Assembly (NCBI RefSeq): GCF_003478035.1
Contig: NZ_QUEP01000002.1
Span: 62,001 to 126,000 of the forward strand
Length of the DNA stretch: 64,000 bases
Reading direction: 5' to 3'
Source of the DNA: Clostridium sp. OF03-18AA
GTDB taxonomy: Bacteria; Bacillota; Clostridia; Lachnospirales; Lachnospiraceae
Below are positions 35,408 through 44,387 of the stretch, in pieces. The notes beneath the pieces were generated by a model, which was given only the letters and a program-made list of their open reading frames with translations, searched no databases and had not been told where the DNA came from. How positions within the stretch are numbered: position 1 is the first letter of the stretch; each line of letters opens with the position of its first letter. The position numbers and the translations under genes are program-made.

Positions 35408-37131
35408 AGAACTTTATCCAGAGATCTTTCCGGCGTGAGCTTCTTGTGAGTTTTCTCGCTGTGTCTGTTCTTCCACTGATCGTGTGCTGTGTGTTTCTGA
35501 TTCAGATGTTTAAGGTGAAGGTCGGAAGAGATTTTGAGAAAAAGGATATGGAGCTTGCCGGTGCGGTAGAGCAGCAGCTGATGACGCTGTTTGACGCTTA
35601 CCATGACGCGGCGGAGGAACTGTGTACGGATCCGCTGGTCGCCGAGGCGCTGGAAAAGGAGAGCTTTGGAAAGAAAAATGAAGTGTACCGCAGCCTGTAC
35701 GGGGCGACCGCTGCATGCCGTGAGATGGCGGGATTTCATCTCTACAATGCGGACGGCTCCTGCCTGTATTCTACGGGAAACCGTACCTACGGACAGATGC
35801 TGCCGGTATACTGGGGGATCCTGAGAGAGGCTCATGCCCATCCGAATGACCTGATCATCCGGAGTGATCTGGAGATTGGCGGTGATGAGGTCCTGCGGTT
35901 TGCCAGAGCGGTGACCGGAAATTCAGAGGAATGTTCCGGATATTTTGTGGTCACAATGACGGCGGAGCATTTCGCAAAGGCGCTCTCCGGCACATACAGC
36001 GGTCAGGATGGAATCTGTATTCTTAATGGATTCCTGGAGACCGTGTACAGCGTAGGCACGGCATCGGGGGAGACGGTCGGAGATGTTCTGAGAAGCCGTT
36101 TTCTACAGGGAGAATCTCTGACGGAGGTTTGGAACAACAATAGTATTTACGTTTCAAAGCTGGGTAACACAGGACTTTACAGTGTCCTGATCCGTCCCCA
36201 TGTTTTTACGAGTGATACCACGAGATCCATGTATACAGTTCTTCTTTTCATGGCCACGGGAAGCTTTCTTTTAAGTGTTGGTGTCGCGATCGGGATCAGC
36301 TCTTTTCTCTCCAAGCCGATCCATGTGCTTCATGATGCCATGGATGAGGTTCAGGAGGGAAATCTGGATACCCATGTGGACATGGAACGTCAGGACGAGT
36401 TTGGGGAGCTGGCGGAAAATTTTAATATCATGACAAAGAGGATCTCATCCTACATGGAGGAGCGTGTGCGGCGTGAAAAGGAGCTGAACGAGACCCAGAT
36501 CGCCATGATGCAGTCCCAGTTAAACCCGCATTTTCTCTACAATACCCTTGATACGATGAAGTGGGTAGCGAAGGCGAACCATATTCCAGAGATCGCGACG
36601 CTGGCGGCAAAGCTTGCGAAGATCTTAAGGACCAGCATCTCAAGCGCCCAGTTTATCACGCTGCGGGAAGAGATGACATTGGTGGAAAGCTATGCAAAGA
36701 TCCAGAAGATCCGGTTTAACGGAAAGTTTGATTTCTGCTATGAGATCGCTCCTGAGACGGAGGAGATCCTGGTTCCAAAGCTCATCGTTCAGCCCATCGT
36801 GGAGAATGCGGTGATTCATGGGCTGGCGGATGCGGATGAGGGACATATTTTTGTCAGGGCGTATCTGGAAAGGAAGGAGCTTGTGATCGAGGTTTCAGAT
36901 GACGGATGCGGGATCAGTGATGAAGTGATCCGACGGCTCGGAAACCGGGACAAGGAACAGAAGAATGGCCACATCGGCTTTTACAATGTGGATACGATCA
37001 TCCGGCTTCATTATGGAAAAGACTACGGTCTCAGGGCAGAGCGACTGGCTGCAGGCGGAACAAAGGTAACGATAAGAATACCGGTGAATGGCTATGGACA
37101 GCCGGATCCCGGTATGGAAAACAGATCCTGA
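35404..37131 (+). CDS. YesM-type sensor histidine kinase
   Basis: 575 residues from the ATG at 35404 (GGAGGTGGATC upstream). TM1 at about 14-38, extracellular domain about 40-275, TM2 about 278-300, HAMP, then the His_kinase domain with MMQSQLNPHFLYNTLDTMKW and an HATPase domain (VQPIVENAVIHG; DDGCGI; GHIGFYNVDTIIRLHYG). Pairs with the regulator 40 bases downstream. Confidence 0.92.
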   Translation: MKNFIQRSFRRELLVSFLAVSVLPLIVCCVFLIQMFKVKVGRDFEKKDMELAGAVEQQLMTLFDAYHDAAEELCTDPLVAEALEKESFGKKNEVYRSLYGATAACREMAGFHLYNADGSCLYSTGNRTYGQMLPVYWGILREAHAHPNDLIIRSDLEIGGDEVLRFARAVTGNSEECSGYFVVTMTAEHFAKALSGTYSGQDGICILNGFLETVYSVGTASGETVGDVLRSRFLQGESLTEVWNNNSIYVSKLGNTGLYSVLIRPHVFTSDTTRSMYTVLLFMATGSFLLSVGVAIGISSFLSKPIHVLHDAMDEVQEGNLDTHVDMERQDEFGELAENFNIMTKRISSYMEERVRREKELNETQIAMMQSQLNPHFLYNTLDTMKWVAKANHIPEIATLAAKLAKILRTSISSAQFITLREEMTLVESYAKIQKIRFNGKFDFCYEIAPETEEILVPKLIVQPIVENAVIHGLADADEGHIFVRAYLERKELVIEVSDDGCGISDEVIRRLGNRDKEQKNGHIGFYNVDTIIRLHYGKDYGLRAERLAAGGTKVTIRIPVNGYGQPDPGMENRS

Positions 37132-37171
37132 TGACCAATAGGGAAAGGAAATAAGGAAGGGGGGAGCTGTT

Positions 37172-38020
37172 ATGATAAAGGTGATCGTTGTAGATGACGA
37201 GCGGTTCGTCCGGATGGGAATTGTCGGCGAGACGGACTGGGCCTCGCTGGGATGCGAGGTCGTCGGTGAGGCGGAAAACGGGTTGGACGCGCTGGAACTG
37301 GTCCATGAAAAGAATCCGGACCTGATGATCTGCGATATCCGGATGCCTAAGATGAACGGTCTTGAGATGTTAAAGAAGCTTCGGGAAGAGAAAAATCCGG
37401 TACAGGTGATCTTTCTGACCGCGTACAGCGAGTTTTCCTACGCCAGAGAGGCGTTGAAGCTTTATGCATTTGATTATCTGTTAAAGCCTTTCGAGGACGG
37501 AGAGCTGGAGAGCGCGATCCTCAGGGCGAAAGAGCGGATCGAGACAGATCGGGGGAAGCAAAGAGATACCGGTCTGAACAGATCTGTCCCGGATAAGGCA
37601 CCGGTAAAGGGGCAATATCCGGACGCTTTGGAAGGTGACGGACCGGAGACCAATGCCACGATGATCCGGCTCTGCCTTCCATTCGATGAGAATACCGCGG
37701 GACTTACCGGATACGTCCGGGACGCGGTGCTTTATATGGCATCTCATTACGGGGAAAGTACGATCAATGTGGCGAAGATCGCAGGTGCGGTGGGGATCAG
37801 CGAAGGCCACCTGAGCCACTGCTTCAAGAAAGAGACGGGATATACGGTGATGGGGTGGCTCACGCGGTATCGGATGAAAAAGGCAGTGGAATTGCTTTTG
37901 GATCACCGGAACAAGGTGTACGAGGTGGCAGAAAAAGTCGGATATAAAGATATTGCGTATTTTTCTAACACATTTAAAAAAATTGTGGGCGTTGCTCCAT
38001 CGGAGATACAGGAAAAATAA
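37172..38020 (+). CDS. Short response regulator with AraC output domain
   Basis: 282 residues. The receiver domain has VVDDE, phospho-acceptor Asp in MICDIRMPKMNG and Lys in YLLKPF. Unlike the 548-residue regulator at 2413 it lacks the long middle domain; after a linker of about 50 residues the AraC double helix-turn-helix follows (GISEGHLSHCFKKETGYTVMGWL...VAEKVGYKDIAYFSNTFKKIVGVAPSE). GGGGGGAG precedes the ATG. Confidence 0.92.
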   Translation: MIKVIVVDDERFVRMGIVGETDWASLGCEVVGEAENGLDALELVHEKNPDLMICDIRMPKMNGLEMLKKLREEKNPVQVIFLTAYSEFSYAREALKLYAFDYLLKPFEDGELESAILRAKERIETDRGKQRDTGLNRSVPDKAPVKGQYPDALEGDGPETNATMIRLCLPFDENTAGLTGYVRDAVLYMASHYGESTINVAKIAGAVGISEGHLSHCFKKETGYTVMGWLTRYRMKKAVELLLDHRNKVYEVAEKVGYKDIAYFSNTFKKIVGVAPSEIQEK

Positions 38021-38101
38021 TCGGAATCCTGAAAAAGCAAGTCGGTGGAGTCTGCCAATGGAAAAGGTAAGAATTAAAATAAAAATACAGGAGGAATCAG
38101 T

Positions 38102-39193
38102 ATGAATGTAAAGATGTTTGGGGAGATCTGTGATGCGTTTGGACCGAGTGGTTTTGAGGAGGATGTAATCCGCACGGTTGCAAAGTACTGTAAAGGACTG
38201 GAGCTGGAAAATGACGCGATGAATAACCTTTATGCGCGTATGCCGGGTGAGGATCCGGAGAAACCGGTTGTGATGCTGGATGCCCATACGGATGAGTGTG
38301 GATTTATGGTACAGAGCATCAGAGAAAACGGAAGCCTGGAGATCCTCATGCTCGGTGGAGTGATCCTCACGAACCTTCCGGCACACACAGTGATGATCCG
38401 GACCAGAAGTGGGAAACTTGTGCGGGGAATTATTTCGTCCAAGCCGATCCATTTTATGAATGAGGCAGAGCGGGCTTCTCAGTCGCTGAGTATTGAGACA
38501 CTGAGCGTGGATGTCGGCGCAGTGAGCAGGAAAGAAGTGACAGAAGTATTCGGTATTTCCATTGGAGATCCGGCAGTCCCGGAAGTTTCATTTTCCTACG
38601 ATGAGGAACGTGACCTCTGCTTTGGAAAAGCGTTTGATAACCGTGCAGGCTGTGCATGCATTATTGACACCATGACCCGTCTGTGCGGGGAGAAAGATCA
38701 GCTGGCGGTACGGGTGACCGGAGCGTTTGCGGCTCAGGAGGAAGTTGGAACAAGAGGTGCCACAGTCACATCCCAGATTGTCCGTCCAGACCTGGCGATT
38801 GTCTTTGAGGGCTCCCCGTCGGATGATTTCTATTTCAGTGCAGCCCAGACTCAGGGGCATATGCGGGGCGGTGTCCAGATCCGCAGGATGGATAAGAGCT
38901 ATATTTCAAATCCGGTGTTTATCGAGTATGCGGAGGAGCTTGCGAAGAAATTCGGAATCCCATTTCAGGAGACGGTCCGCCGCGGCGGAAGTACGAACGC
39001 GGGAAAGATCAGCCTGACAGCAAAGGCAGTTCCGGTCCTGGTTCTCGGCGTCCCGAGCCGGTATGTTCATACCCATTATAATTTCTGTGCGAAATCTGAT
39101 CTTGAAGCGGCAGCAGATCTTGCTGTGGAAGTGATCCGGGGACTTGACGCGGAAAAGATTCGGCATATCTGCAGACAGGATATTTTAAAATAA
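38102..39193 (+). CDS. M42 family aminopeptidase / FrvX-like metallopeptidase
   Basis: 363 residues, typical for the family. Binuclear metal site residues appear in DAHTDECGFMV, DNRAGCACIID, AAQEEVGTRGA (catalytic Glu pair) and IVFEGSPSDD, with a last His in RYVHTHYNF. A cytoplasmic aminopeptidase that forms large TET-like shells in relatives. Start ATG after CAGGAGGAATC. Possibly in the regulon of the preceding system. Confidence 0.92.
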   Translation: MNVKMFGEICDAFGPSGFEEDVIRTVAKYCKGLELENDAMNNLYARMPGEDPEKPVVMLDAHTDECGFMVQSIRENGSLEILMLGGVILTNLPAHTVMIRTRSGKLVRGIISSKPIHFMNEAERASQSLSIETLSVDVGAVSRKEVTEVFGISIGDPAVPEVSFSYDEERDLCFGKAFDNRAGCACIIDTMTRLCGEKDQLAVRVTGAFAAQEEVGTRGATVTSQIVRPDLAIVFEGSPSDDFYFSAAQTQGHMRGGVQIRRMDKSYISNPVFIEYAEELAKKFGIPFQETVRRGGSTNAGKISLTAKAVPVLVLGVPSRYVHTHYNFCAKSDLEAAADLAVEVIRGLDAEKIRHICRQDILK

Positions 39194-39253
39194 GAAGATC
39201 CCAGAGACCTGAAAGCGGCAGTGTCCCTCAGACGGGTGAAGACAGAACAACAG

Positions 39254-39299
39254 AAAAAAGCGTTCGGATCCATAGGAATGGATTCCGGACGCTTTTTTC
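39254..39299. terminator. Bidirectional terminator between the M42 gene and purC
   Basis: AAAAAAGCG...CGCTTTTTT with a mostly paired inner stem (TCGGATCC / GGATTCCGG). It serves both convergent genes. Confidence 0.85.
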
Positions 39300-39344
39300 G
39301 TAAAAATGAGGAACTATATAAAGGAAGATAAGTGTACAGGATGT

Positions 39345-39381
39345 ACCCTCGCGCAAATTGTCTGCTCAGGGGCGTGAGGGT
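39345..39381 (-). repeat. Stem-loop downstream of purC
   Basis: ACCCTCGCGC and GCGTGAGGGT form a 10-base stem with one wobble. No T-run, so it may protect the 3' end of the purC message. Confidence 0.4.
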
Positions 39382-39435
39382 CCGATCTTATACAATCCGG
39401 AAATGGGAAAACTCAGAGGCGGAGGTTTGTGGGGG

Positions 39436-40311
39436 TTATGCCTCTAATTTTTTCCCGGTGATCATCTCATATGCTTCCAGATATTTCGCGATGGTCTTAT
39501 CGACGATCTCCTGCGGAAGTGTCCAGTCGTTGCCCGGATGGGAAGTAAGCCAGTCGCGGGCGAACTGTTTGTCGAAGGACGGCTGACCGTGGCCTGGCTC
39601 GTAGCCTTTTGCCGGCCAGAAGCGGGAGCTGTCCGGTGTGAGCATCTCGTCACCGATCACGAGGTTGCCCTCCTCGTCAAGACCGAATTCGAATTTTGTA
39701 TCGGCGATGATGATTCCCTTTGCGAGGGCGTACTCTGCACATTTTTTATATAAAGCGATGGTGTTGTCACGAAGAAGCTCCGCATACTCGCGGCCCTTTC
39801 CCGGGAAGTATTTCTCGAGATGGTCGATGCTCTGCTCGAAGGAAATATTCTCATCATGGTCGCCGATCTCAGCCTTTGTGGACGGAGTATAAATCGGCTC
39901 CGGGAGTTTATCGGATTCCTTTAAGCCTTCCGGAAGACGGATTCCGCAGACGGTACCGTCTTTTTTGTAGCTTGCCCAGCCGCTTCCTGTAATGTATCCG
40001 CGGACAATGCACTCGATCGGCAGCATATGTAACTTGCGGCACATCATCGTCTTTCCTTCAAATTTTTTCTGCTGGAAGAACTCCGGCATATCCTTTGTAT
40101 CAACGGAGATCATATGGTTCGGGAGAATATCCTTTGTCAGGTCAAACCAGAATTTGGACATCTGGGTCAGAACAGCACCTTTGGAGGTAACCTCATTGTG
40201 AAGGATCACGTCAAAACAGCTGATACGGTCGGTGGCAACCATGATCAGGCTGTCGCCATTGTCATAAATTTCGCGTACTTTTCCTTCTTTGATCGGTTTT
40301 AATTCCTGCAT
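39436..40311 (-). CDS. purC: Phosphoribosylaminoimidazole-succinocarboxamide synthase PurC
   Basis: Purine synthesis: condenses CAIR with aspartate using ATP. 291 residues. The N terminus (EGKVREIYDNGDSLIMVATDRISCFDV) is the ATP site; LPIECIVRGYITGSGWASYKKDG and IIADTKFEFGLDEEGNLVIGDEMLTPDSSRFW are family signatures. AGAGGTGTAGAC precedes the ATG. The other pur genes are not nearby, and no purine riboswitch is recognised upstream. Confidence 0.97.
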   Translation of the reverse strand: MQELKPIKEGKVREIYDNGDSLIMVATDRISCFDVILHNEVTSKGAVLTQMSKFWFDLTKDILPNHMISVDTKDMPEFFQQKKFEGKTMMCRKLHMLPIECIVRGYITGSGWASYKKDGTVCGIRLPEGLKESDKLPEPIYTPSTKAEIGDHDENISFEQSIDHLEKYFPGKGREYAELLRDNTIALYKKCAEYALAKGIIIADTKFEFGLDEEGNLVIGDEMLTPDSSRFWPAKGYEPGHGQPSFDKQFARDWLTSHPGNDWTLPQEIVDKTIAKYLEAYEMITGKKLEA

Positions 40312-40384
40312 GTCTACACCTCTTCATTATATTTTCTTATACAGCGTTTGTCGTATCATGAAAACGCTGAGCGAACTTACAGTA

Positions 40385-40414
40385 AAGTTACCATTAAATG
40401 GCGGTTTCTGTCAA
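40385..40414 (-). promoter_or_regulatory. Candidate purC promoter
   Basis: On the minus strand a perfect -35 (TTGACA, 40409-40414) and a weak -10 (TAACTT, 40385-40390) with an 18-base spacer, 75 bases upstream of purC. Confidence 0.45.
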
Positions 40415-40532
40415 TGTTCAATTTGCACAATATTTACATAAGAAAAAATAAATGTTTTGGAAATTGAAGAATAGTTGCAATTTCAAAAGTTTTTGACTGA
40501 ATACTTAAAAGATTTGCTAATAATTATAAATA

Positions 40533-40830
40533 AGACATACTAATATAAAATAAGACATTTATAAGAAACGGAAAGCGCAAAGGAATCGGATTTTTCCGAT
40601 GCTTCGCATTTTGAATCGGCAAAATTCGCGGCCACAACTGTATCATACGGAATTTTCCGTTCAGAAAATTCCTACCCGGGAAAAGTAATGAAAAGTTCCT
40701 TGACTTAATATATCGGAGCGGCAGAGAAACACAAGGCGATTCAGGCATTGAGAGATGTACTAATATATAAGAAAACATTTATAAGAATCGACTGCCGTTT
40801 TTTGTAAACGGAATTTTCCGGGCTGAAGAA
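40533..40830. repeat. Repeat-rich 770-base intergenic region
   Basis: Between purC and the dehydrogenase (40312-41084) no gene is seen. It has a diverged direct repeat (ACTAATATA...ACATTTATAAGAA near 40540 and 40760), the palindrome GGAATTTT-N8-AAAATTCC (40649-40672), a related GGAATTTTCCG (about 40810), and CCACAACTG inverted as CAGTTGTGG. This may be a small decayed mobile element or palindrome family. Confidence 0.55.
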
Positions 40831-40886
40831 CCTGTATCATGCAGTTGTGGATTCTGGTGGTTTATGTAAAAAATTTCAAAAATTCC

Positions 40887-40917
40887 TTGACCGGTAGTCA
40901 CAACCGAATCCTATAAT
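40887..40917 (+). promoter_or_regulatory. Candidate promoter of the alcohol dehydrogenase gene
   Basis: TTGACC and TATAAT with a 19-base spacer, followed by a small hairpin (CCGAT-N7-ATCGG). Confidence 0.55.
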
Positions 40918-41084
40918 CAATGGCAACAACCGATAGAAACAATCGGATCACAGGATCGTAAATCGGGCGTGTTCTGTGCGCCGGGAGATTTGCATCCGGC
41001 AGCAGGGACAGGAGCGGAAGATCCATGAGAGTATACGGCTGAAAAAAAGTAATAGGATCAGACAATATGAAGGAGGAAACTATC

Positions 41085-42230
41085 ATGAAGGAGTTTGTTT
41101 ATTCGTATCCAATGAAGGTATATTTTGGAGAAGGCGCGGCAAGAAAGGCGATCGCGGCAGAACTTGGAAGGTTTGGAAAGACTGTGATGCTTGCATACGG
41201 CGGAGGTTCGATCAAAAAATCGGGAGTTTACGACGAAATGAGATCTCTGCTCACAGAAGCAGGGAAGGAGATCGTGGATTTTTCCGGGATCATGCCGAAT
41301 CCTACATATGCGAAGGTACAGGAAGGTGCAGCTCTTGTCAGGGAAAAGAAAGTAGATTTTATCCTGGCTGTCGGCGGCGGAAGTGTCATTGACTGCTGCA
41401 AAGTAATCTCTGCGCAGGCAGTTCTTGATGAGGATATCTGGGACATGGAATATGGTAAGGGAAAATTCCCGACGACCGGGATCCCGATGGGAGCTGTTGT
41501 CACAGCATCCGGAACAGGTGCGGAGATGAATGCCGGGTCCGTGATCACTTGTGAGGAAAAAATGTGGAAGGGACCGATCTTTGGCACTGCGGCATCATTT
41601 GCGGTCCTGGATCCGTCCTACACGATGACGGTACCGAAGATGCAGGTGCTCTCCGGCGCATTTGACACATTGAGCCATGCGATGGAAACATATCTCGGGA
41701 CTTCCGATCAGGACAATGTTTCCGATGATGTGGCATTAGCAGTCATGAGAAATACGGTTGTCAATATGCGGCGCGTTCTTGTGGATATCAATGATATTCA
41801 GGCGCGAGGCAATCTGATGTGGGATTCTGCGATGGCGGAGAATGGAATCCTGAAAGTGGGCCGTGTGACCGATTTCCAGGCTCATCAGATCGAGCATCAG
41901 CTTGGAGCTTATACGGACTGCAACCATGGACAGGGTCTTGCGGTGATCCAGCCGGTTTACTATCGTCATATTTTGAAAGACGCAGAAGAAAAATTCACAC
42001 GTTTTGCGAAAGCAGTGTTTGGCGCTGATACAGCAGAGGGCGGAATAAAAGCATTGGAAGAATTTGTGAAAGAATGCGGTTTTCCGACGAAGATGAGCCA
42101 GCTGGGATCAAATGTGGAGATCACACCGGAGGTACTCCGGAAAGTTGCTGATACCTGCAATATCATAAAGACAAATCCGCGTGAACTGGATCGCGAAGAA
42201 ATCTATCAGATCCTGATGGAGTGCATGTAA
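41085..42230 (+). CDS. Iron-containing alcohol dehydrogenase, butanol-dehydrogenase-like
   Basis: 381 residues from the ATG at 41085 (AAGGAGG upstream; the 41067 ATG overlaps that site). Nucleotide site AVGGGSVIDCCKVI; metal ligands in FDTLSHAMETY and FQAHQIEHQLGAYTDCNHGQGLAV. It closely resembles BdhA/YqhD-type NAD(P)H-dependent aldehyde reductases that make butanol or ethanol. In a crotonyl-CoA-forming organism it could serve as a redox sink, an inference only. Confidence 0.93.
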   Translation: MKEFVYSYPMKVYFGEGAARKAIAAELGRFGKTVMLAYGGGSIKKSGVYDEMRSLLTEAGKEIVDFSGIMPNPTYAKVQEGAALVREKKVDFILAVGGGSVIDCCKVISAQAVLDEDIWDMEYGKGKFPTTGIPMGAVVTASGTGAEMNAGSVITCEEKMWKGPIFGTAASFAVLDPSYTMTVPKMQVLSGAFDTLSHAMETYLGTSDQDNVSDDVALAVMRNTVVNMRRVLVDINDIQARGNLMWDSAMAENGILKVGRVTDFQAHQIEHQLGAYTDCNHGQGLAVIQPVYYRHILKDAEEKFTRFAKAVFGADTAEGGIKALEEFVKECGFPTKMSQLGSNVEITPEVLRKVADTCNIIKTNPRELDREEIYQILMECM

Positions 42231-42314
42231 ATGCCGGAAATGCGTACGGCAACGGCAGCGGATCTTGATGGACAGAAAATTTTCTGAATTGTAAATGCTG
42301 AAAGATGCGGCTGA

Positions 42315-42364
42315 GGACAGATCCTGCGGCTCTATAATAGAAAGAACCGGTAGGATCTGTCTGC
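42315..42364 (+). terminator. Stem-loop after the dehydrogenase gene
   Basis: A perfect 10-base pair of arms, GACAGATCCT and AGGATCTGTC, with a long loop; no T-run. Lies in the 340-base gap before ssrA. Confidence 0.45.
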
Positions 42365-42426
42365 AGTGTGCGGGCGGGAAATATCCGTGCATGATGACAA
42401 CTGCAGGGGACTTTGCAAAGATACAC

Positions 42427-42455
42427 TTGACAATTCGAAGAAATGATGATAGGAT
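42427..42455 (+). promoter_or_regulatory. ssrA promoter
   Basis: TTGACA and TAGGAT with a 17-base spacer, about 115 bases before the mature tmRNA 5' end. Confidence 0.75.
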
Positions 42456-42571
42456 TTGGGTTACATAAGGGTGTAGTTTTTGGTCCGGGGTCGCCCAGAA
42501 AAAACAATGCCGTGCGACAGAGACTGCAGACAGACTCTGCCTCAGCTTAACTCCGAAGAGAGTGCCAGTAA

Positions 42572-42915
42572 GGGCTTGTACTGGTTTCGACGGGGACTTT
42601 GAAGCTGGTGAAGCTATCCGCATGCAATGCGTTAAATGGCAAACCTAAATATAAACGCTAACGACGAATTAGCATACGCAGCCTAATTTAGGCAGCTGTC
42701 GGCCTTAGAAGACCTGCATTTTAAGTCACCGGCATCATTTAAAGCAGGAAACGACACGTGCAAAGCTTTGCGCACGTGGGCGTATCATGAAGCTACCAAA
42801 CGAGTCAGGATGTCTGCTTTCGGGCGCGGGAGGGAATTTTAAATAACAGACTATGATAGTAGAAGAACAGGGGATTGGTTTTCGGACAGGGGTTCGATTC
42901 CCCTCAGGTCCACGA
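42572..42915 (+). ncRNA. ssrA: Transfer-messenger RNA (tmRNA)
   Basis: Rescues stalled ribosomes. The 5' end (GGGCTTGTACTGGTTTCGACG) pairs with the 3' tRNA-like end (CAGGTCC) through a 7-base acceptor stem with wobbles. The T-arm is GGGGTTCGATTCCCC. The tag frame starts at the GCA at 42639 and ends TAA at 42686, giving a tag that ends NDELAYAA. The terminal trinucleotide reads CGA where CCA is usual. The prophage begins immediately after the gene. Confidence 0.96.
42885..42915 (+). other. Probable attL: prophage junction at the ssrA 3' end
   Basis: The T-arm and acceptor end of ssrA directly adjoin a phage integrase gene that points at it, the usual arrangement for tyrosine recombinases using tmRNA as attachment site. 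The core repeat should recur at the right prophage end, beyond the window. Confidence 0.75.
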
Positions 42916-42916
42916 C

Positions 42917-42943
42917 AAAAGCCGCGTATTTACGCGGCTTTTT
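42917..42943. terminator. Terminator shared by ssrA and the integrase
   Basis: AAAAGCCGCGTA and TACGCGGCTTTTT form a long stem with a 2-base loop; it ends the integrase gene on the minus strand and ssrA on the plus strand. Confidence 0.9.
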
Positions 42944-44177
42944 AGTTTTTGTGTTGCATTTCGTGTTGCATATTTAGCAGGGCTTTGTACCAGCCGTTCG
43001 GATCAGCTTCCCGAAGTGCATTTATAATCTCAATGGCGGACTTCTCTTTTTCTGAAGCACTTCCGTCCAGAAGCGAGTCAAAATAATTGTCTATGGTCTC
43101 ATCGACCTTTTCCCGTTCCTCTGAAAATGTATGTGTGTATACGTTTTTCATAACCCGATCAGAAGACCATCCGCCGCGTTCCTGCGCATATTTATCCGGG
43201 ATCCGGAGCATTGCCATTACAGATGCATTAAGGTGCCGCAGATCGTGGAATGTCATGTGAGGTAGGTCATGCTGCTCTAAAAGAGATACCCAACGCATGT
43301 AAATTGCATGTCCGCTCAGGGTGATCAAAGGATCATCTGGTTTCTTCCCAGAGATATTCTTGTCGATCAATGCCTGAATATAATTCGGGATGTGATGCTT
43401 ACGCAGACGGGCTTCCGCTTTACCGCTTTCCTTTACCGTTGGAGTCTGTCCGATGTCAACGATAACACGGTCCAGGGTAATGTACCCGTTAGAGATATCT
43501 CGAACACGGATTCCACGGATCTCAGACATAGAGTAGCTGAGCCAGCAGGCCAGGAGACACGGCAGTTCGATTTCCGTATCTTTAATGATTTCCAGCACAG
43601 TTTTTGCAGGAATAAGATTTTTAACTTTCTTAGGTATCTTAGGCAGCCTTACATCATAGTTATCGTTCGGATAAAAATAGTTTATAACACTTCGTATGTA
43701 GCTGTAAGTGTTTCGAACAGTCTTGGGTGATATAGGTGCTTTCGTTTTTGTTGAACGTTTTGAGGGGCGCTTCGTATCGTCATCAACAGCTTTCTGTAAG
43801 TCCTCTGTGGTGATGTCTTTAAGCTTCTTTTCCATCAGGAAAGCATAGGAGTCATATTGTTCTTTTGAATATCCCTGGACAGTGGTACCTGAAAGCGATG
43901 GACCGATGGCTTCTACGTACTTCTTCATTGCATCTTTCAGCAAAATGTTTCCGTTTTTTTGACGTTTCCGGCTGACATTGGTGTCACGATCCTGTTGAAA
44001 TTCGGCGGCCTGACGCTCAGCATCCGCTTTCCCGCGTCTTGATGGGTCATCGCTGGTAAATGATTCATAAATTCGTTTATCCTTCCATGTACCTGATTTC
44101 GTGTCAAATACACGCTCGGTGTGACTGTATACCAGACACCTCCAGGATCCGGAGGGGAGTTTTTTTGCAGTAGCCAT
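42942..44177 (-). CDS. int: Phage tyrosine recombinase (integrase)
   Basis: 411 residues from the ATG at 44177 (AGGAAGGAG upstream); the longer frame adds 12 unlikely residues. N-terminal arm-binding region, core-binding domain, and C-terminal catalytic domain with Arg in SMSEIRGIRV, HDLRHLNASV, and the nucleophile Tyr in MKNVYTHTF. It carries out insertion at and excision from ssrA. Confidence 0.95.
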   Translation of the reverse strand: MATAKKLPSGSWRCLVYSHTERVFDTKSGTWKDKRIYESFTSDDPSRRGKADAERQAAEFQQDRDTNVSRKRQKNGNILLKDAMKKYVEAIGPSLSGTTVQGYSKEQYDSYAFLMEKKLKDITTEDLQKAVDDDTKRPSKRSTKTKAPISPKTVRNTYSYIRSVINYFYPNDNYDVRLPKIPKKVKNLIPAKTVLEIIKDTEIELPCLLACWLSYSMSEIRGIRVRDISNGYITLDRVIVDIGQTPTVKESGKAEARLRKHHIPNYIQALIDKNISGKKPDDPLITLSGHAIYMRWVSLLEQHDLPHMTFHDLRHLNASVMAMLRIPDKYAQERGGWSSDRVMKNVYTHTFSEEREKVDETIDNYFDSLLDGSASEKEKSAIEIINALREADPNGWYKALLNMQHEMQHKN

Positions 44178-44327
44178 TATATCATACTCCTTCCTGTTGC
44201 GACGTCGCAACACCTAAAAATGGGTATAAAAAATACGCCCCTTGCCAGGACGCGCTGGAGATGATATAATTCAGGTGTCTTAAGTCTGATTTATATCTTC
44301 CGGAGCATCCGGCAAGAGAAAATCTAT

Positions 44328-44366
44328 GTAAAGCCGTTCGGTGTTACCAGCACCGGGCGGTTTTAC
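44328..44366. terminator. Terminator downstream of the Uma2 gene
   Basis: GTAAAGCCGTTCGGTG and CACCGGGCGGTTTTAC form a long stem with wobbles around TTACCAG. Confidence 0.65.
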
Positions 44367-44387
44367 ATTTTATGGAAGTTTAAAGAG

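Noticed and set aside
37481..38452. Minus-strand frame of 323 codons spanning the short response regulator and M42 gene
   Set aside because: Covers two well-defined genes and the gap between them; His/Arg-rich shadow composition.
40312..40420. Purine riboswitch upstream of purC
   Set aside because: No conserved purine-riboswitch core or clear terminator/antiterminator could be found; only a plain promoter is visible.
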